Shown piece after piece: positions 1-8,300 of a DNA stretch of 32,114 nucleotides (position 1 is the first letter of the stretch; every line of letters starts with the position of its first letter). The DNA lies in contig DIFH01000020.1 in NCBI GenBank assembly GCA_002427615.1, positions 11,814-43,927 of the forward strand, given 5' to 3'. The stretch comes from Paludibacter sp. UBA5753. GTDB taxonomy: Bacteria; Bacteroidota; Bacteroidia; Bacteroidales; Paludibacteraceae. The notes beneath the pieces are model-generated. The model had not been told where the DNA came from. It made no database searches and saw only the letters and a program-made list of their open reading frames with translations. Position numbers and translations under genes: made by a program.

Positions 1-76
1 GAGACAGGTAAAGTCGAGACACGGTAAAGTCGAGACACAGTAAAGTCGAGACACAGTGAAGTCGAGACAAGGTAAA
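1..76. repeat. 16-bp tandem repeat array, copy 1
   Basis: About four to five units of a 16-bp repeat, consensus GAGACACRGTRAAGTC, run from the window edge and then degenerate. The same repeat in the same orientation forms a second array at 26486-26578. Units differ mainly at two purine positions. There is no ORF and no spacer structure. The array may continue to the left of the window. Confidence 0.85.
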
Positions 77-91
77 ATTGTGCCGAATAAA

Positions 92-328
92 GTAGAGACG
101 TAACTACTCAGCACACTAATAAATTTGATAATAATCAACCATTTAGTTGATTGTTAAGTATTTAAACTCTTTGCCCCGAAGGGGCTAAATATGAATAACC
201 CCCAGTTGCGCTTCGCTTACTGGGGGTTAATGAAACAATCCCCCTCCTTTTGATTTTCAGTTCGACAAAGTCGAACTGAAAATCAAAAGGTTATAAAAAT
301 AAAGGGTGCTGAGTAGTTACGTAGAGAC
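92..328. mobile_element. MITE-like non-coding element (100-320) with 8-bp target duplication
   Basis: A 15-bp perfect inverted repeat (GTAACTACTCAGCAC at 100-114, its complement at 306-320) bounds a 221-bp segment. Both sides carry the direct repeat GTAGAGAC (92-99 and 321-328), which reads as a target-site duplication. No protein is encoded. The inside is a chain of hairpins: 133-139/146-152, 173-177/181-185, 196-206/219-229, and a 21-bp perfect stem 246-266/270-290 with a 3-nt loop. The target AAAGTAGAGACAC resembles a degenerate unit of the adjacent 16-bp array, so the element appears to have landed in that array. A diverged partial copy lies at 2103-2171 and an isolated end at 32022-32039. 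The mobilising transposase is not in the window. Confidence 0.75.
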
Positions 329-399
329 ACACAAAGAATACTTTAAGAAAATAAAGAATAAATTCATATATAATTAACAATTAAAAAGACCTTCATAAT

Positions 400-412
400 C
401 TCCCTTCGGGAG
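400..412. other. Small GC hairpin in the ilvC leader
   Basis: CTCCC-TTC-GGGAG forms a 5-bp stem about 20 nt before the ilvC ATG. No T-run follows directly, so it is not a plain terminator. It could be leader structure or leftover repeat. Confidence 0.3.
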
Positions 413-432
413 TTAAAGAGGCTACTACAAAA

Positions 433-1908
433 ATGGCAAATTATTTCAGTTCACTCCCACATCGCCTGAAAGTTCAGGAATTGGGAAAATGTGATTTTAT
501 GCAAAGCAGCGAATTCGCTGATGGAGTTAAAAAACTGACAGGTAAAAAAATCGTTATCATTGGTTGCGGCGCTCAAGGCTTGGCCCAGGGGCAAAACATG
601 CGCGACAGCGGCTTGAACGTAGCCTATGCCTTGCGCCAGGAAGCGATTGACCAAAAACGCGAATCATACAGAAGAGCTACCGAGAACGGCTTTGAAGTAG
701 GCACGTTCGAAGAGATGGTTCCTACCGCCGATCTGGTATCGAACCTGGCTCCCGACAAACAACATACCGGAGTTGTAAACAGACTTATGCCTTTAATGAA
801 ACAGGGCGCTTGTCTTTCGTACGGACATGGTTTTAATATTGTTGAAGAAGGCGCTCAAATTCGCAAAGACATTACCGTTGTAATGATCGCTCCAAAATCG
901 CCGGCTTCGGAAGTACGCGCTGAATACCTCCGTGGTTTCGGCGTTCCCACTCTGATTGCCGTTCACCCGGAAAACGATCCGAACGGCGATGGTCTCGAAA
1001 TTGCCAAAGCCTATTGCGTGGGAACCGGCGGACACAAAGCCGGAGTTCTGCTTTCGTCGTTTGTGGCCGAAGTAAAATCGGACTTGATGGGCGAACAGAC
1101 CATTCTCTGCGGCTTATTGCAAACAGGCTCTATTCTTTCGTTCAACAAAATGGTTGAAAAAGGAATTGATACGGCTTATGCTTCGAAACTTGTTCAATAC
1201 GGTTGGGAAGTAATTACTGAAGCCCTTAAAATCGGCGGTATTACCAACATGATGGATCGGTTGTCGAACCCGGCCAAAATTGAAGCTTATAAATTGGCCG
1301 ACGAATTGAAAAAGATTATGACCCCATTGTTCAAAAAACACATGGACGATATTTTATCCGGCGAATTTTCGCGCATCATGATGGAAGACTGGGCTGCCAG
1401 CGACAAAGATTTGTTGAGATGGCGCGCCGAAACAGGCGAAACCGCTTTTGAAAAAACACCTGCCGGCAATATGGAAATCAGCGAACAGGAATATTTCGAT
1501 AACGCAACCTTGATGGTAGCATTTATTAAAGCGGGAGTTGAGTTAGCTTACGAAACAATGGTTAGCGCAGGAATCAAACCTGAATCAGCTTATTACGAAT
1601 CATTACACGAAACGCCATTGATTGCCAACACAATTGCCCGCAAAAAACTGTTCGAAATGAACCGCGTTATTTCTGATACAGCCGAATATGGTTGCTATCT
1701 CTTCGATCATGCCTGCAAACCGCTGTTGGCTGACTTCATGACCAAGGTGGATACCAACATTATTGGTAAAAACTTCAATGCCGGTAAAGACGGGCACGTT
1801 GATAACTTTGAATTGGTAAAAATCAATGCGGCATTACGCAGCCATTCTATTGAAGTGGTTGGCGCCGGACTGCGTGCCGCCATGACTGCCATGAAGAAAG
1901 TTGTATAA
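433..1908 (+). CDS. ilvC: Ketol-acid reductoisomerase, long (class II) form
   Basis: This enzyme converts acetolactate or acetohydroxybutyrate to the dihydroxy acid with NADPH and Mg2+, the second common step of valine, leucine and isoleucine synthesis. It acts in the cytoplasm. At 491 residues it has the length of the E. coli enzyme, and the whole chain reads like it: the nucleotide-binding GCGAQG loop is at residues 44-49, followed by the DLVSNLAPDKQH and VAEVKSDLMGEQTILCG blocks and a duplicated C-terminal knotted domain (ESLHETPLIANTIARKKL). The short form is about 330-350 residues. The ATG at 433 matches the family's MANYF start. No other ilv or leu gene follows; a strong terminator closes the gene at 1933-1968. 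The MITE-like element ends 112 bp upstream, so it may have displaced or supplied promoter sequence. Confidence 0.97.
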   Translation: MANYFSSLPHRLKVQELGKCDFMQSSEFADGVKKLTGKKIVIIGCGAQGLAQGQNMRDSGLNVAYALRQEAIDQKRESYRRATENGFEVGTFEEMVPTADLVSNLAPDKQHTGVVNRLMPLMKQGACLSYGHGFNIVEEGAQIRKDITVVMIAPKSPASEVRAEYLRGFGVPTLIAVHPENDPNGDGLEIAKAYCVGTGGHKAGVLLSSFVAEVKSDLMGEQTILCGLLQTGSILSFNKMVEKGIDTAYASKLVQYGWEVITEALKIGGITNMMDRLSNPAKIEAYKLADELKKIMTPLFKKHMDDILSGEFSRIMMEDWAASDKDLLRWRAETGETAFEKTPAGNMEISEQEYFDNATLMVAFIKAGVELAYETMVSAGIKPESAYYESLHETPLIANTIARKKLFEMNRVISDTAEYGCYLFDHACKPLLADFMTKVDTNIIGKNFNAGKDGHVDNFELVKINAALRSHSIEVVGAGLRAAMTAMKKVV

Positions 1909-1932
1909 TAAAAACTCATTCTATCCAATATA

Positions 1933-1968
1933 AAAAGCGTCGCTTTCTGACTTGGAAGCGACGCTTTT
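1933..1968 (+). terminator. Rho-independent terminator of ilvC
   Basis: A 13-bp perfect stem, 1933-1945 paired with 1956-1968, ends in TTTT and starts 25 nt after the ilvC stop. The A-rich left arm means it could also work on the minus strand. Confidence 0.85.
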
Positions 1969-1971
1969 AGC

Positions 1972-2272
1972 CTAAACACCCTCCGTTTTCAGTACCGTGT
2001 AGCCTGACATTACAATGTTCGGCGAAGTCTCTTTAATTTCGCCGGGCTAAAAGCAAAGTTCTTGCTTTGTATATTTAAAGTGATAAAAAGCAAGGAAGAA
2101 AAGTAACTACTTAGCACCCTTTATTTTTATATCCTTTTGATTTTCAGTCATACAAAGTAGAACTGAAAATCCAGGGAATGATATAACTCTTGAAATTAAA
2201 GCTACAGCTACATTAAAATCAAAAGATTCAACCGTTGCTGTAACTGGGCATGTTAGGCTACAAATGGGTTAA
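1972..2272. other. Non-genic stretch with gene debris and a partial MITE copy
   Basis: Three scraps are visible. On the minus strand, 1972-2043 encodes about 23 residues ending SGYTVLKTEGV and a stop, with no start. At 2103-2171 there is a diverged partial copy, in reverse orientation, of the element at 100-320: it keeps the GTAACTACTTAGCACCCT end and part of the long hairpin. On the plus strand, 2174-2272 encodes about 32 residues (GNDITLEIKATATLK... VTGHVRLQMG) and a stop, again without a start. The two peptides look like gene 3' ends stranded by rearrangement. Their families were not recognised. Confidence 0.45.
2103..2171 (-). repeat. Partial, diverged copy of the MITE-like element
   Basis: GTAACTACTTAGCACCCT, then TTATTTTTAT and CCTTTTGATTTTCAG, follow the reverse complement of 320 down to about 246 with only a few changes. 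The similarity stops inside the long hairpin. The other terminal repeat is absent. Confidence 0.7.
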
Positions 2273-2291
2273 ATTAAAAGTCCAAAACACA

Positions 2292-2329
2292 AAGAAACTG
2301 CCTCAAAATAATTTTTGAGGCAGTTTCTT
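2292..2329. terminator. Bidirectional terminator downstream of the PHP-domain gene
   Basis: A 17-bp perfect stem, 2292-2308 paired with 2313-2329, has a 4-nt loop, with the stem bases next to the loop A-rich on the left and T-rich on the right. It sits 18 bp after the stop of the minus-strand gene at 2347 and probably ends its transcript. Confidence 0.75.
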
Positions 2330-2346
2330 AAATAGCTGTTATTGCA

Positions 2347-5300
2347 TTAATTGACAACAAATTTTGTAACAGAACTGTTAATTCTCAATAAATATACACC
2401 TTTTGATAAATCAGAAAGTGAGAGTGAATACTCATTTACAGGAGCAGTCGTTTTTTGCAGGACAACGATTCCGGCCACTGAAATTAGTTGTATATTCATA
2501 GATTGGGATTGATCCGCCTTGATAAACAAGAGTTTAGATACAGGATTAAGACTTATCTGATACTGATTACTAAATACTTTTTTTATTTTAGTGGGAACAT
2601 CTTTTCTTACAAAAATTGGATTAGAGAAAGCAAATGTTGCATTGCGTCCGTCCACTTCAACACGGAAGAAGTCACCCGGGTTAGCTACTGAAGTGTACAC
2701 ATTAGCTATTTCGGTTTCTCCATTCATTTTTTCTGCAACAATTAATTGTCCGTTTTTGATAATTCTTACAGAATCAATACCAGAAATATTCATAGCACGC
2801 ACATTCAAGTTTACCGGCATTTCACTTTGAGTAACTAAAAGGGTATCACCCATCATTTTTTCCCCAATTGTAAAACGGATATCAGGTCCATCAGTACCAT
2901 AGAAATGTCCGCGTTTAATACTATTTCTATAGGATTCTTCAGAAAACTCGTCGCATAGTACACGAATTTGCGGATCGCTGATTTTACCTGAGTTATGTCC
3001 ATCCGAATTGGCTATCCCTAAATAGGCTTCACCATCACTGATAATTTTTTGATCCCACAATTTAAATGAACGACTATTAACACTGTGCTTAGGTTTGTAA
3101 AAACCATTCCAAACTTCTAAACCACGCATACCCCGTACCAACGGATATTTCCATTCCAAGCCCGGGTAATAGGGATGTGCTATAAATGCCATGCCTTTAT
3201 TGTTATTACACCGTTGAATCGAATCAATAAGTTCCTGGGCTTTAGGCAGTGTATTAATATCGGTATACGGAATCACCTGATTAACAAAAAGAGCAACTAC
3301 GTGCCCCGAACCGTTAGTTGAAACCTCATTACCTAAAATACCTATGATATCGGGGTTAACTTGATTGAAGGCAATGATATCGTTTTTCTGCGATACTTTA
3401 TTGTGATCTGTGCTTGAAAGAAATGAAAGACCTTTACTACGTGCAGCGGTCAAATTTTCCGCTATTGTTCCCGAACCATCACTGTGTTTTGAATGGGTAT
3501 GATTGTCAGCTGCATACCAACCTTTCCCTGATACAAATAACTGTATTCGTGAAGTATTAAACAATTCGTTGTTTACGAAAAGCGATGCTTGAACAATGCG
3601 ATTACCACCGCCTTCGAGCGCTGAAACATTCCATTCTATATCAATAGATTGACCGGGTAATATCTCCGGTATTGTCATCTCGGTTGATGAAGAAGTCGTC
3701 AGATTAGCAGGGAGTACAATTTTTGCACGTAAATTCGAACAAGTATCTGTTGCACTTTCATTCTTTAGAACATATTTAACCTTGAAATTATCTCCGGCTG
3801 CAGGTTTTAGTAATTCAGATTGGAAGTCGGCTTTCAAACTAATATTGGCTCTGAAAGTATTATTATAGAAGTTAAGAAAAGCTTCAGCTCTGTCTTCACC
3901 TGACTGTGTTTCAACTGCAACTATTTTACGGGACATTTGATACGAACCTCCAGCTGGTATTGTTACAAATTTACGAGCCATCATCCAACGCTGGCAACCA
4001 TACAAACTTAAATCTTGTGCAAAATCTCCCGAATAAACAACACCAAAGCTTTGATTAGAAGCTGTTCCATATTGTCCTATCCAGGGTAAATTTGGTAAAA
4101 ACTCTACTGTTACATTATTGTCGCTGATGGTTGTCAATCCTGTTGAAGTTGAGTAATAAAAGCCTTTTTCTCCACTTTCGTCTAAGTCTATGGCATCTGC
4201 AATATATACAGAAACAGGACTTGCTGTTTTATTTTCGAATACAGATACTGCCGACACCCATGTTTCATTCGGACGTATTTCATACGTTGTTTTCACACTT
4301 AATGGTATCGTATCACATGTTCCTTCGGCAATTACTCGCGACATCACATCCGAAGTCTCAGCTATTGTCAACGAAGTATATTTAACACAGTGCTGATTCC
4401 ATGCATTTTCAGAAAGTTCTTTGTGATAAGTAACTATTGGCATGTTCATCCAGTCAAAAGCATCTCTTTGATTTGAAAGCCCAAAGTTAATAGGCTTGCC
4501 CTTGCTTGCTATCATCTGACCATCAACAAACTCATCGGCTAAAGTGAGTGCAATCTTGCTGTTTTGCATAGTCAAATCACCATCTCCACCTTCCACTAAC
4601 GAACCTCTCATTTTTTCACCGTAACTGGCGTAGGTTGTAAGAATTGAATCCATCTCAAAGTCCAGCGTATAATCTATTCTTTGTTCAACCTCAATAGAAC
4701 GAGATGCTTTAAAATGAGAGATGCAACTGGAAGTGGTAGTATATGTTCCGATAGGAAGTCGCATGGTGTAGTAACCATTGGCATCAGTTACACTTCTTGC
4801 TGTAATATTTGCTGCAATATCTCGACATACCAGCTCAGCTCCTACGACAGGTGTTATGCCATCTTTATTTAGAACTTTACCACTTATTAAAGGAATATAT
4901 TCAGAAACAAAATTGTCGCTATTCACTTTAGTAGCTAAAGTTTCAATTGATCCATAAGTTGGAGTTGAACTGGAAGGTTCAGAGACCGTATGATAAAAAA
5001 CTATCTTTTGTGATCCATTTGCAGGAATATCAACAGAAAACCATAATCCCATAATATAACCCGGATATAATACAGCGTAAGGTTGTATTTTACTTGTATT
5101 CCATGCCAAACCATGAGCAGGAACAGTTTTAGCGGCAACAATGTCTGTTCCTTCATATACATAGTTAGAATTCCAACCTGATTTAATAGCAGGAAGACTA
5201 CTTGATTTACCCCAATTTGCGATCCCCGGAAGATAGCAGAATTGGTTACCTAAATCATGATCAATAATATAACCCATTGCTCCGGTGAAATTATTTCGTC

Positions 5301-5883
5301 CTGAGTTATTCAAAGTCAGTTCTATTCGCATAATTGGTTCACCCTCCAATAAGGTATAAATAGCTGTCGATTTGATGGAATCATTACTATCCCACTGACC
5401 TGATGCAACAATAAATTCATTATCAATTACTGAAACAGACGGTAATGAAAGATTCCGTTTAGCTGAATTCCAGTCCCATGTTTTAAGGGTAGTGGCTTCG
5501 GTAGAAGACGTAAGGACTGATGATGGAACCAAAACCATTTCTGTCCAATCTAAACAATCTACATAGCCTGAGGCGGAAACAGGCATAACATCCATTGGAG
5601 TTCCTGGCCTAATAGATCCATAAGCATTGTTTCCAGACGATACAGTTGAAAAATTAATTTGTACTTTCTCATTTTTAAGATAAAAATAATTCGAAGAATT
5701 GACATCACGTATATAGCTGGCTATGTCGGTAGTCCCATCTAATGGGGATTTTACTACATAAGTGAATGAACTGGAATTTCCGGCCTGACTTTTCTCAGCA
5801 CGAACCGAAAACAAAATTGAACTAAACATAAATAATAAAAGCACATTCTTTTTTAAATAAAAAGTTTTCTTTTTCATAAACAT
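2347..5883 (-). CDS. T9SS-exported protein with PHP/CehA-type metallohydrolase domain
   Basis: This is an 1178-residue secreted protein. Residues 1-30 form a signal peptide. Residues about 40-325 are a beta-rich region with no recognised family. About 330-412 is a carboxypeptidase-regulatory-like domain (SGKVLNKDGITPVVGAE...DANGYYTMRLPIGTY). A beta-sandwich region follows, with an Ig-like part at about 690-785. Residues 790-1000 are a PHP domain with the expected metal ligands: HTHSKHSDG (H795, H797), STDHN (D826, H827), GNEVS (E852), AHPYYPG (H903) and NSDGHN (D961, H963). Residues about 1108-1178 are a type A T9SS sorting domain ending KGVYLLRINSSVTKFVVN. PHP domains of the CehA/McbA group hydrolyse phosphoesters or carbaryl-like esters; the substrate here is unknown. 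The gene stands alone. Translation could start at Met1 or Met3 (5877). Confidence 0.85.
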   Translation of the reverse strand: MFMKKKTFYLKKNVLLLFMFSSILFSVRAEKSQAGNSSSFTYVVKSPLDGTTDIASYIRDVNSSNYFYLKNEKVQINFSTVSSGNNAYGSIRPGTPMDVMPVSASGYVDCLDWTEMVLVPSSVLTSSTEATTLKTWDWNSAKRNLSLPSVSVIDNEFIVASGQWDSNDSIKSTAIYTLLEGEPIMRIELTLNNSGRNNFTGAMGYIIDHDLGNQFCYLPGIANWGKSSSLPAIKSGWNSNYVYEGTDIVAAKTVPAHGLAWNTSKIQPYAVLYPGYIMGLWFSVDIPANGSQKIVFYHTVSEPSSSTPTYGSIETLATKVNSDNFVSEYIPLISGKVLNKDGITPVVGAELVCRDIAANITARSVTDANGYYTMRLPIGTYTTTSSCISHFKASRSIEVEQRIDYTLDFEMDSILTTYASYGEKMRGSLVEGGDGDLTMQNSKIALTLADEFVDGQMIASKGKPINFGLSNQRDAFDWMNMPIVTYHKELSENAWNQHCVKYTSLTIAETSDVMSRVIAEGTCDTIPLSVKTTYEIRPNETWVSAVSVFENKTASPVSVYIADAIDLDESGEKGFYYSTSTGLTTISDNNVTVEFLPNLPWIGQYGTASNQSFGVVYSGDFAQDLSLYGCQRWMMARKFVTIPAGGSYQMSRKIVAVETQSGEDRAEAFLNFYNNTFRANISLKADFQSELLKPAAGDNFKVKYVLKNESATDTCSNLRAKIVLPANLTTSSSTEMTIPEILPGQSIDIEWNVSALEGGGNRIVQASLFVNNELFNTSRIQLFVSGKGWYAADNHTHSKHSDGSGTIAENLTAARSKGLSFLSSTDHNKVSQKNDIIAFNQVNPDIIGILGNEVSTNGSGHVVALFVNQVIPYTDINTLPKAQELIDSIQRCNNNKGMAFIAHPYYPGLEWKYPLVRGMRGLEVWNGFYKPKHSVNSRSFKLWDQKIISDGEAYLGIANSDGHNSGKISDPQIRVLCDEFSEESYRNSIKRGHFYGTDGPDIRFTIGEKMMGDTLLVTQSEMPVNLNVRAMNISGIDSVRIIKNGQLIVAEKMNGETEIANVYTSVANPGDFFRVEVDGRNATFAFSNPIFVRKDVPTKIKKVFSNQYQISLNPVSKLLFIKADQSQSMNIQLISVAGIVVLQKTTAPVNEYSLSLSDLSKGVYLLRINSSVTKFVVN

Positions 5884-6276
5884 AATTTTTATGGTTACTA
5901 TTGAAGCAACAGATTAATTAATAGATATTTATTTATTAAGAAGTTGTCCATTATTGGTCATACAAATGAACACAACTTTCGATTGTAAAAGTATTAGCTA
6001 TTTATTGCTTAACTGTTACAACAAGGTAATGCTTATGTTACACTTTCATATATTTTAGCGTCTTTTTGGTGACAAAAAAATCCGGTACATGTCGAAGATT
6101 TGGAAGATGAAAGTTATATTCCTCCTGTTGTTTTTATCCCTCAAGAAGAAGACGAAGTTACAACAGCCTTACTTCCTGTTATTAAAAATGATGAACCACT
6201 GCTCCTGCGCGATTGCATCGCGTTGTCAATCCGTCTGACCGCTCAATGCGGTCGGACGGTTATCCCAAGAATAATT
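5884..6276. other. Gap with a gene remnant and two hairpins
   Basis: No intact gene. After a stop at 6070-6072, the plus strand reads an acidic peptide (VEDLEDESYIPPVVFIPQEE, on to VIKNDE near 6195) without a clear start. It may be a scrap of a Bacteroidota TonB-receptor-like gene, but that is a guess. The reading then enters palindromes: 6208-6213/6217-6222 (CGCGAT) and a 12-bp stem with one wobble, 6231-6242/6248-6259. These look like a repetitive element rather than coding sequence. The first 200 bases should hold the promoter of the gene at 5883; I see no convincing TTTG/TAnnTTTG pair. Confidence 0.4.
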
Positions 6277-6479
6277 AGGGTCTGCTGAAAAACTATTTTA
6301 TGCCACGGAGTGGCTAAACTTGCCTGTCGCAGGCAAATTTTCAAGACATCTTTCAAAAGAAACACAAATTGTGGTGCGAAGAAAATGGTCAGTTATATTC
6401 AAAAACCTTATATCTACATCTAAAAAGATTACTATAAATTACTATTTATCAGACTTATTATACTTTTTCAGCAGACCCT
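6277..6479. mobile_element. Second MITE-like element, 203 bp
   Basis: A perfect 16-bp terminal inverted repeat, AGGGTCTGCTGAAAAA at 6277-6292 and its complement at 6464-6479, encloses non-coding DNA with two inner hairpins (GCCACGGAGTGGC and TTGCCTGTCGCAGGCAA, near 6302-6335). ATT occurs directly outside both ends (6274-6276 and 6480-6482), a possible 3-bp target duplication. The reading frame of a beta-barrel gene remnant begins right at its right end. The terminal repeats differ from those of the element at 100-320, so this is a separate family. Confidence 0.65.
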
Positions 6480-6480
6480 A

Positions 6481-6711
6481 TTTAACTGTTTCGGGTGTAG
6501 AGAGCTGCAAATTGGGTTAAGCGAAGATGGCGTTGCCGGATCGGTTACAGAACATCAAACACAATTTGAAGGCGGTGTGAATTTCAAAATGACAGAAAGA
6601 ATCCTTTATTTTGCAAAATTGCAGGCAAGCTATTCGTCCTATCCTAAATTGGGTTATTCAAAATCACTTCATTTTATGTATGCCCATTTAAGAATTGGAA
6701 TTCGTTTTTGA
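6481..6711 (+). pseudogene. 3' remnant of a beta-barrel outer-membrane gene
   Basis: The frame ending at the TGA at 6709-6711 reads ...GSVTEHQTQFEGGVNFKM, then TERILYFAKLQASYSSYPK, and ends YAHLRIGIRF. This aligns with the C-terminus of the protein encoded at 15179-15751 (FGHQSQFDLGVNLNT, LKYFAKLEYSYTSYPQF, IDLKVGVRF), including the terminal Phe typical of outer-membrane barrels. No start is present: the similarity ends near the right end of the 6277-6479 element, and no matching 5' part was found on its left side. The element probably inserted into, or mediated a deletion of, this gene. Confidence 0.7.
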
Positions 6712-6743
6712 TAGTGTGAGCTATTTTTTCAGAAACTTAAATC

Positions 6744-8294
6744 TCAATTAAAATAGCAATTGCAATCATTTGATGGAGAAAGCTTTTCATGTAATCCATT
6801 CCAATCATTCAATTTCCTTACATGACGGAGTTTTTCACGTTGTTTTTTATCTAACTTATAAAATACCAATTGCATTCCTGCTGAAAAATTATATGCCTTG
6901 GTCTGATATGGAAGTGGAACTGTAATTCCTGATAATGAAGGATAAAACGTAGATAATTTAAAATCAGCTTTTTGAAATGGGATATAATCAGCACCGATAT
7001 ACCATTGAAAAATACCCGTAGTAATTGCAACGGATGATCCTATTGATGCAAAATTTCCATTAAATAAAGAATAACTCAAAGAAGCATTCAACCATTCGGT
7101 TGGTGAGGTTATTGCCGACATCGTAATTTCTTCGGTCATTGTACGATGATAAAGTTTGGTGTGCGAAAGACAGCCGATATGCAACCAGTTTTGCCATAAG
7201 GCATATTCAATTCCAAAATTTAATTTTGCGGTTGGTGATGTTTGGTAACTATTTGAAGTCGAATCAATCTGAGTGGCATTTTTGAAAGCAGTTACAACTG
7301 AATCAAGGACTTGACTCATATAATTAAATCGATCTAACGACTGGTTCAACTGATTGGTACTCATTGTGCTTGTTAATTGAGCTAAACCATTAAAATTAAA
7401 ATCAGTTTTATAATTAAAATTCTTAGGACTTTTATTCCAATTTATAAACCCAACATCCAAAAGAGCAGAAGATAAAGTCAGACGCGGACTTAATTTATAA
7501 ATTGCACCTACATCAAAAGCCAAACCCATTCCTGTAAATTTGAATATGTTATTCAAGTCATTGGGCATTAAACTAAAATTTGAAAATAATGCATTACTTG
7601 AATAAGAAGTATTTATCGAACCTTGTGCAACTAAATTCCAGTTTTCAAGTCCGGCATTCAAATTTAATTTTTGATTTACATTTGAAATATTGGTTGATCC
7701 TAATAACAATTTGATTTTTCCACCTACAACCAACTTATCGTTTACTTGTTTCGAAATGCCAAATGCAGCCTCTGTATAGAGCAAAGTATCTATTTCAAGA
7801 GAGCTTAGATCATACGCATTATGTAAAATATCAGGTGTTCCGGCAAGTATTAATTTAAACATATCGGCAGGAAAGCTTGTTTTAATATTTAATTTTTCAA
7901 TAAGTGAAAAGTTCCAACCAATATCATTTGTTTTTCCACCAAAAGACAATAAATTGGTTTCAAAATCAGTTTGAAGTACAGAAATTGGTTGCAGTTTCGA
8001 CAAAAAATGATTGATGCCGTTCTGATTCTCCAAAAAGGAAATAGTTTGTCCGTTTTGTTTGTAAAAAAGATCATTCAATGCTACGGAGTTATTGCTAATG
8101 TCTACCTGAGTATATCCGATAACCGGTAAACTGATATAAAAATCAGATACAGGTTGAAAAGCCGGATTTAACAAATTACGAGCCGGTATATTTTCCAAAA
8201 AATAAATAGAATTTACTTGTTGAGAAGATAACTTAAATGATCCGAAATGTAAGAAAATAAACAATATAAAACAAAGTTGAAGCCTCTTTTTCAT
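6744..8294 (-). CDS. DUF5723-type outer-membrane beta-barrel protein
   Basis: This 516-residue protein has an N-terminal signal peptide (residues 1-25, ending SSQ) and then the family opening, VNSIYFLENIPARNLLNPAFQP...FYISLPVIGYTQVDISNN. The rest is alternating polar and aromatic strands, typical of a porin-like barrel, with a polar C-terminus (KLRHVRKLNDWNGLHEKL). It should sit in the outer membrane; its role is not established. It lies 6 bp downstream of the lipoprotein gene 8301-9998 on the same strand, so the two are cotranscribed and probably act together at the cell envelope. The ATG at 8294 opens a standard MKKR signal. I recall the family as DUF5723; a profile search was not possible. 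Confidence 0.75.
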   Translation of the reverse strand: MKKRLQLCFILFIFLHFGSFKLSSQQVNSIYFLENIPARNLLNPAFQPVSDFYISLPVIGYTQVDISNNSVALNDLFYKQNGQTISFLENQNGINHFLSKLQPISVLQTDFETNLLSFGGKTNDIGWNFSLIEKLNIKTSFPADMFKLILAGTPDILHNAYDLSSLEIDTLLYTEAAFGISKQVNDKLVVGGKIKLLLGSTNISNVNQKLNLNAGLENWNLVAQGSINTSYSSNALFSNFSLMPNDLNNIFKFTGMGLAFDVGAIYKLSPRLTLSSALLDVGFINWNKSPKNFNYKTDFNFNGLAQLTSTMSTNQLNQSLDRFNYMSQVLDSVVTAFKNATQIDSTSNSYQTSPTAKLNFGIEYALWQNWLHIGCLSHTKLYHRTMTEEITMSAITSPTEWLNASLSYSLFNGNFASIGSSVAITTGIFQWYIGADYIPFQKADFKLSTFYPSLSGITVPLPYQTKAYNFSAGMQLVFYKLDKKQREKLRHVRKLNDWNGLHEKLSPSNDCNCYFN

Positions 8295-8300
8295 TGTATT

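Noticed and set aside
6100..6288. 62-codon open frame
   Set aside because: Starts at TTG within an acidic remnant, crosses two hairpins and ends inside the 6277-6479 element, so it is not an intact gene.
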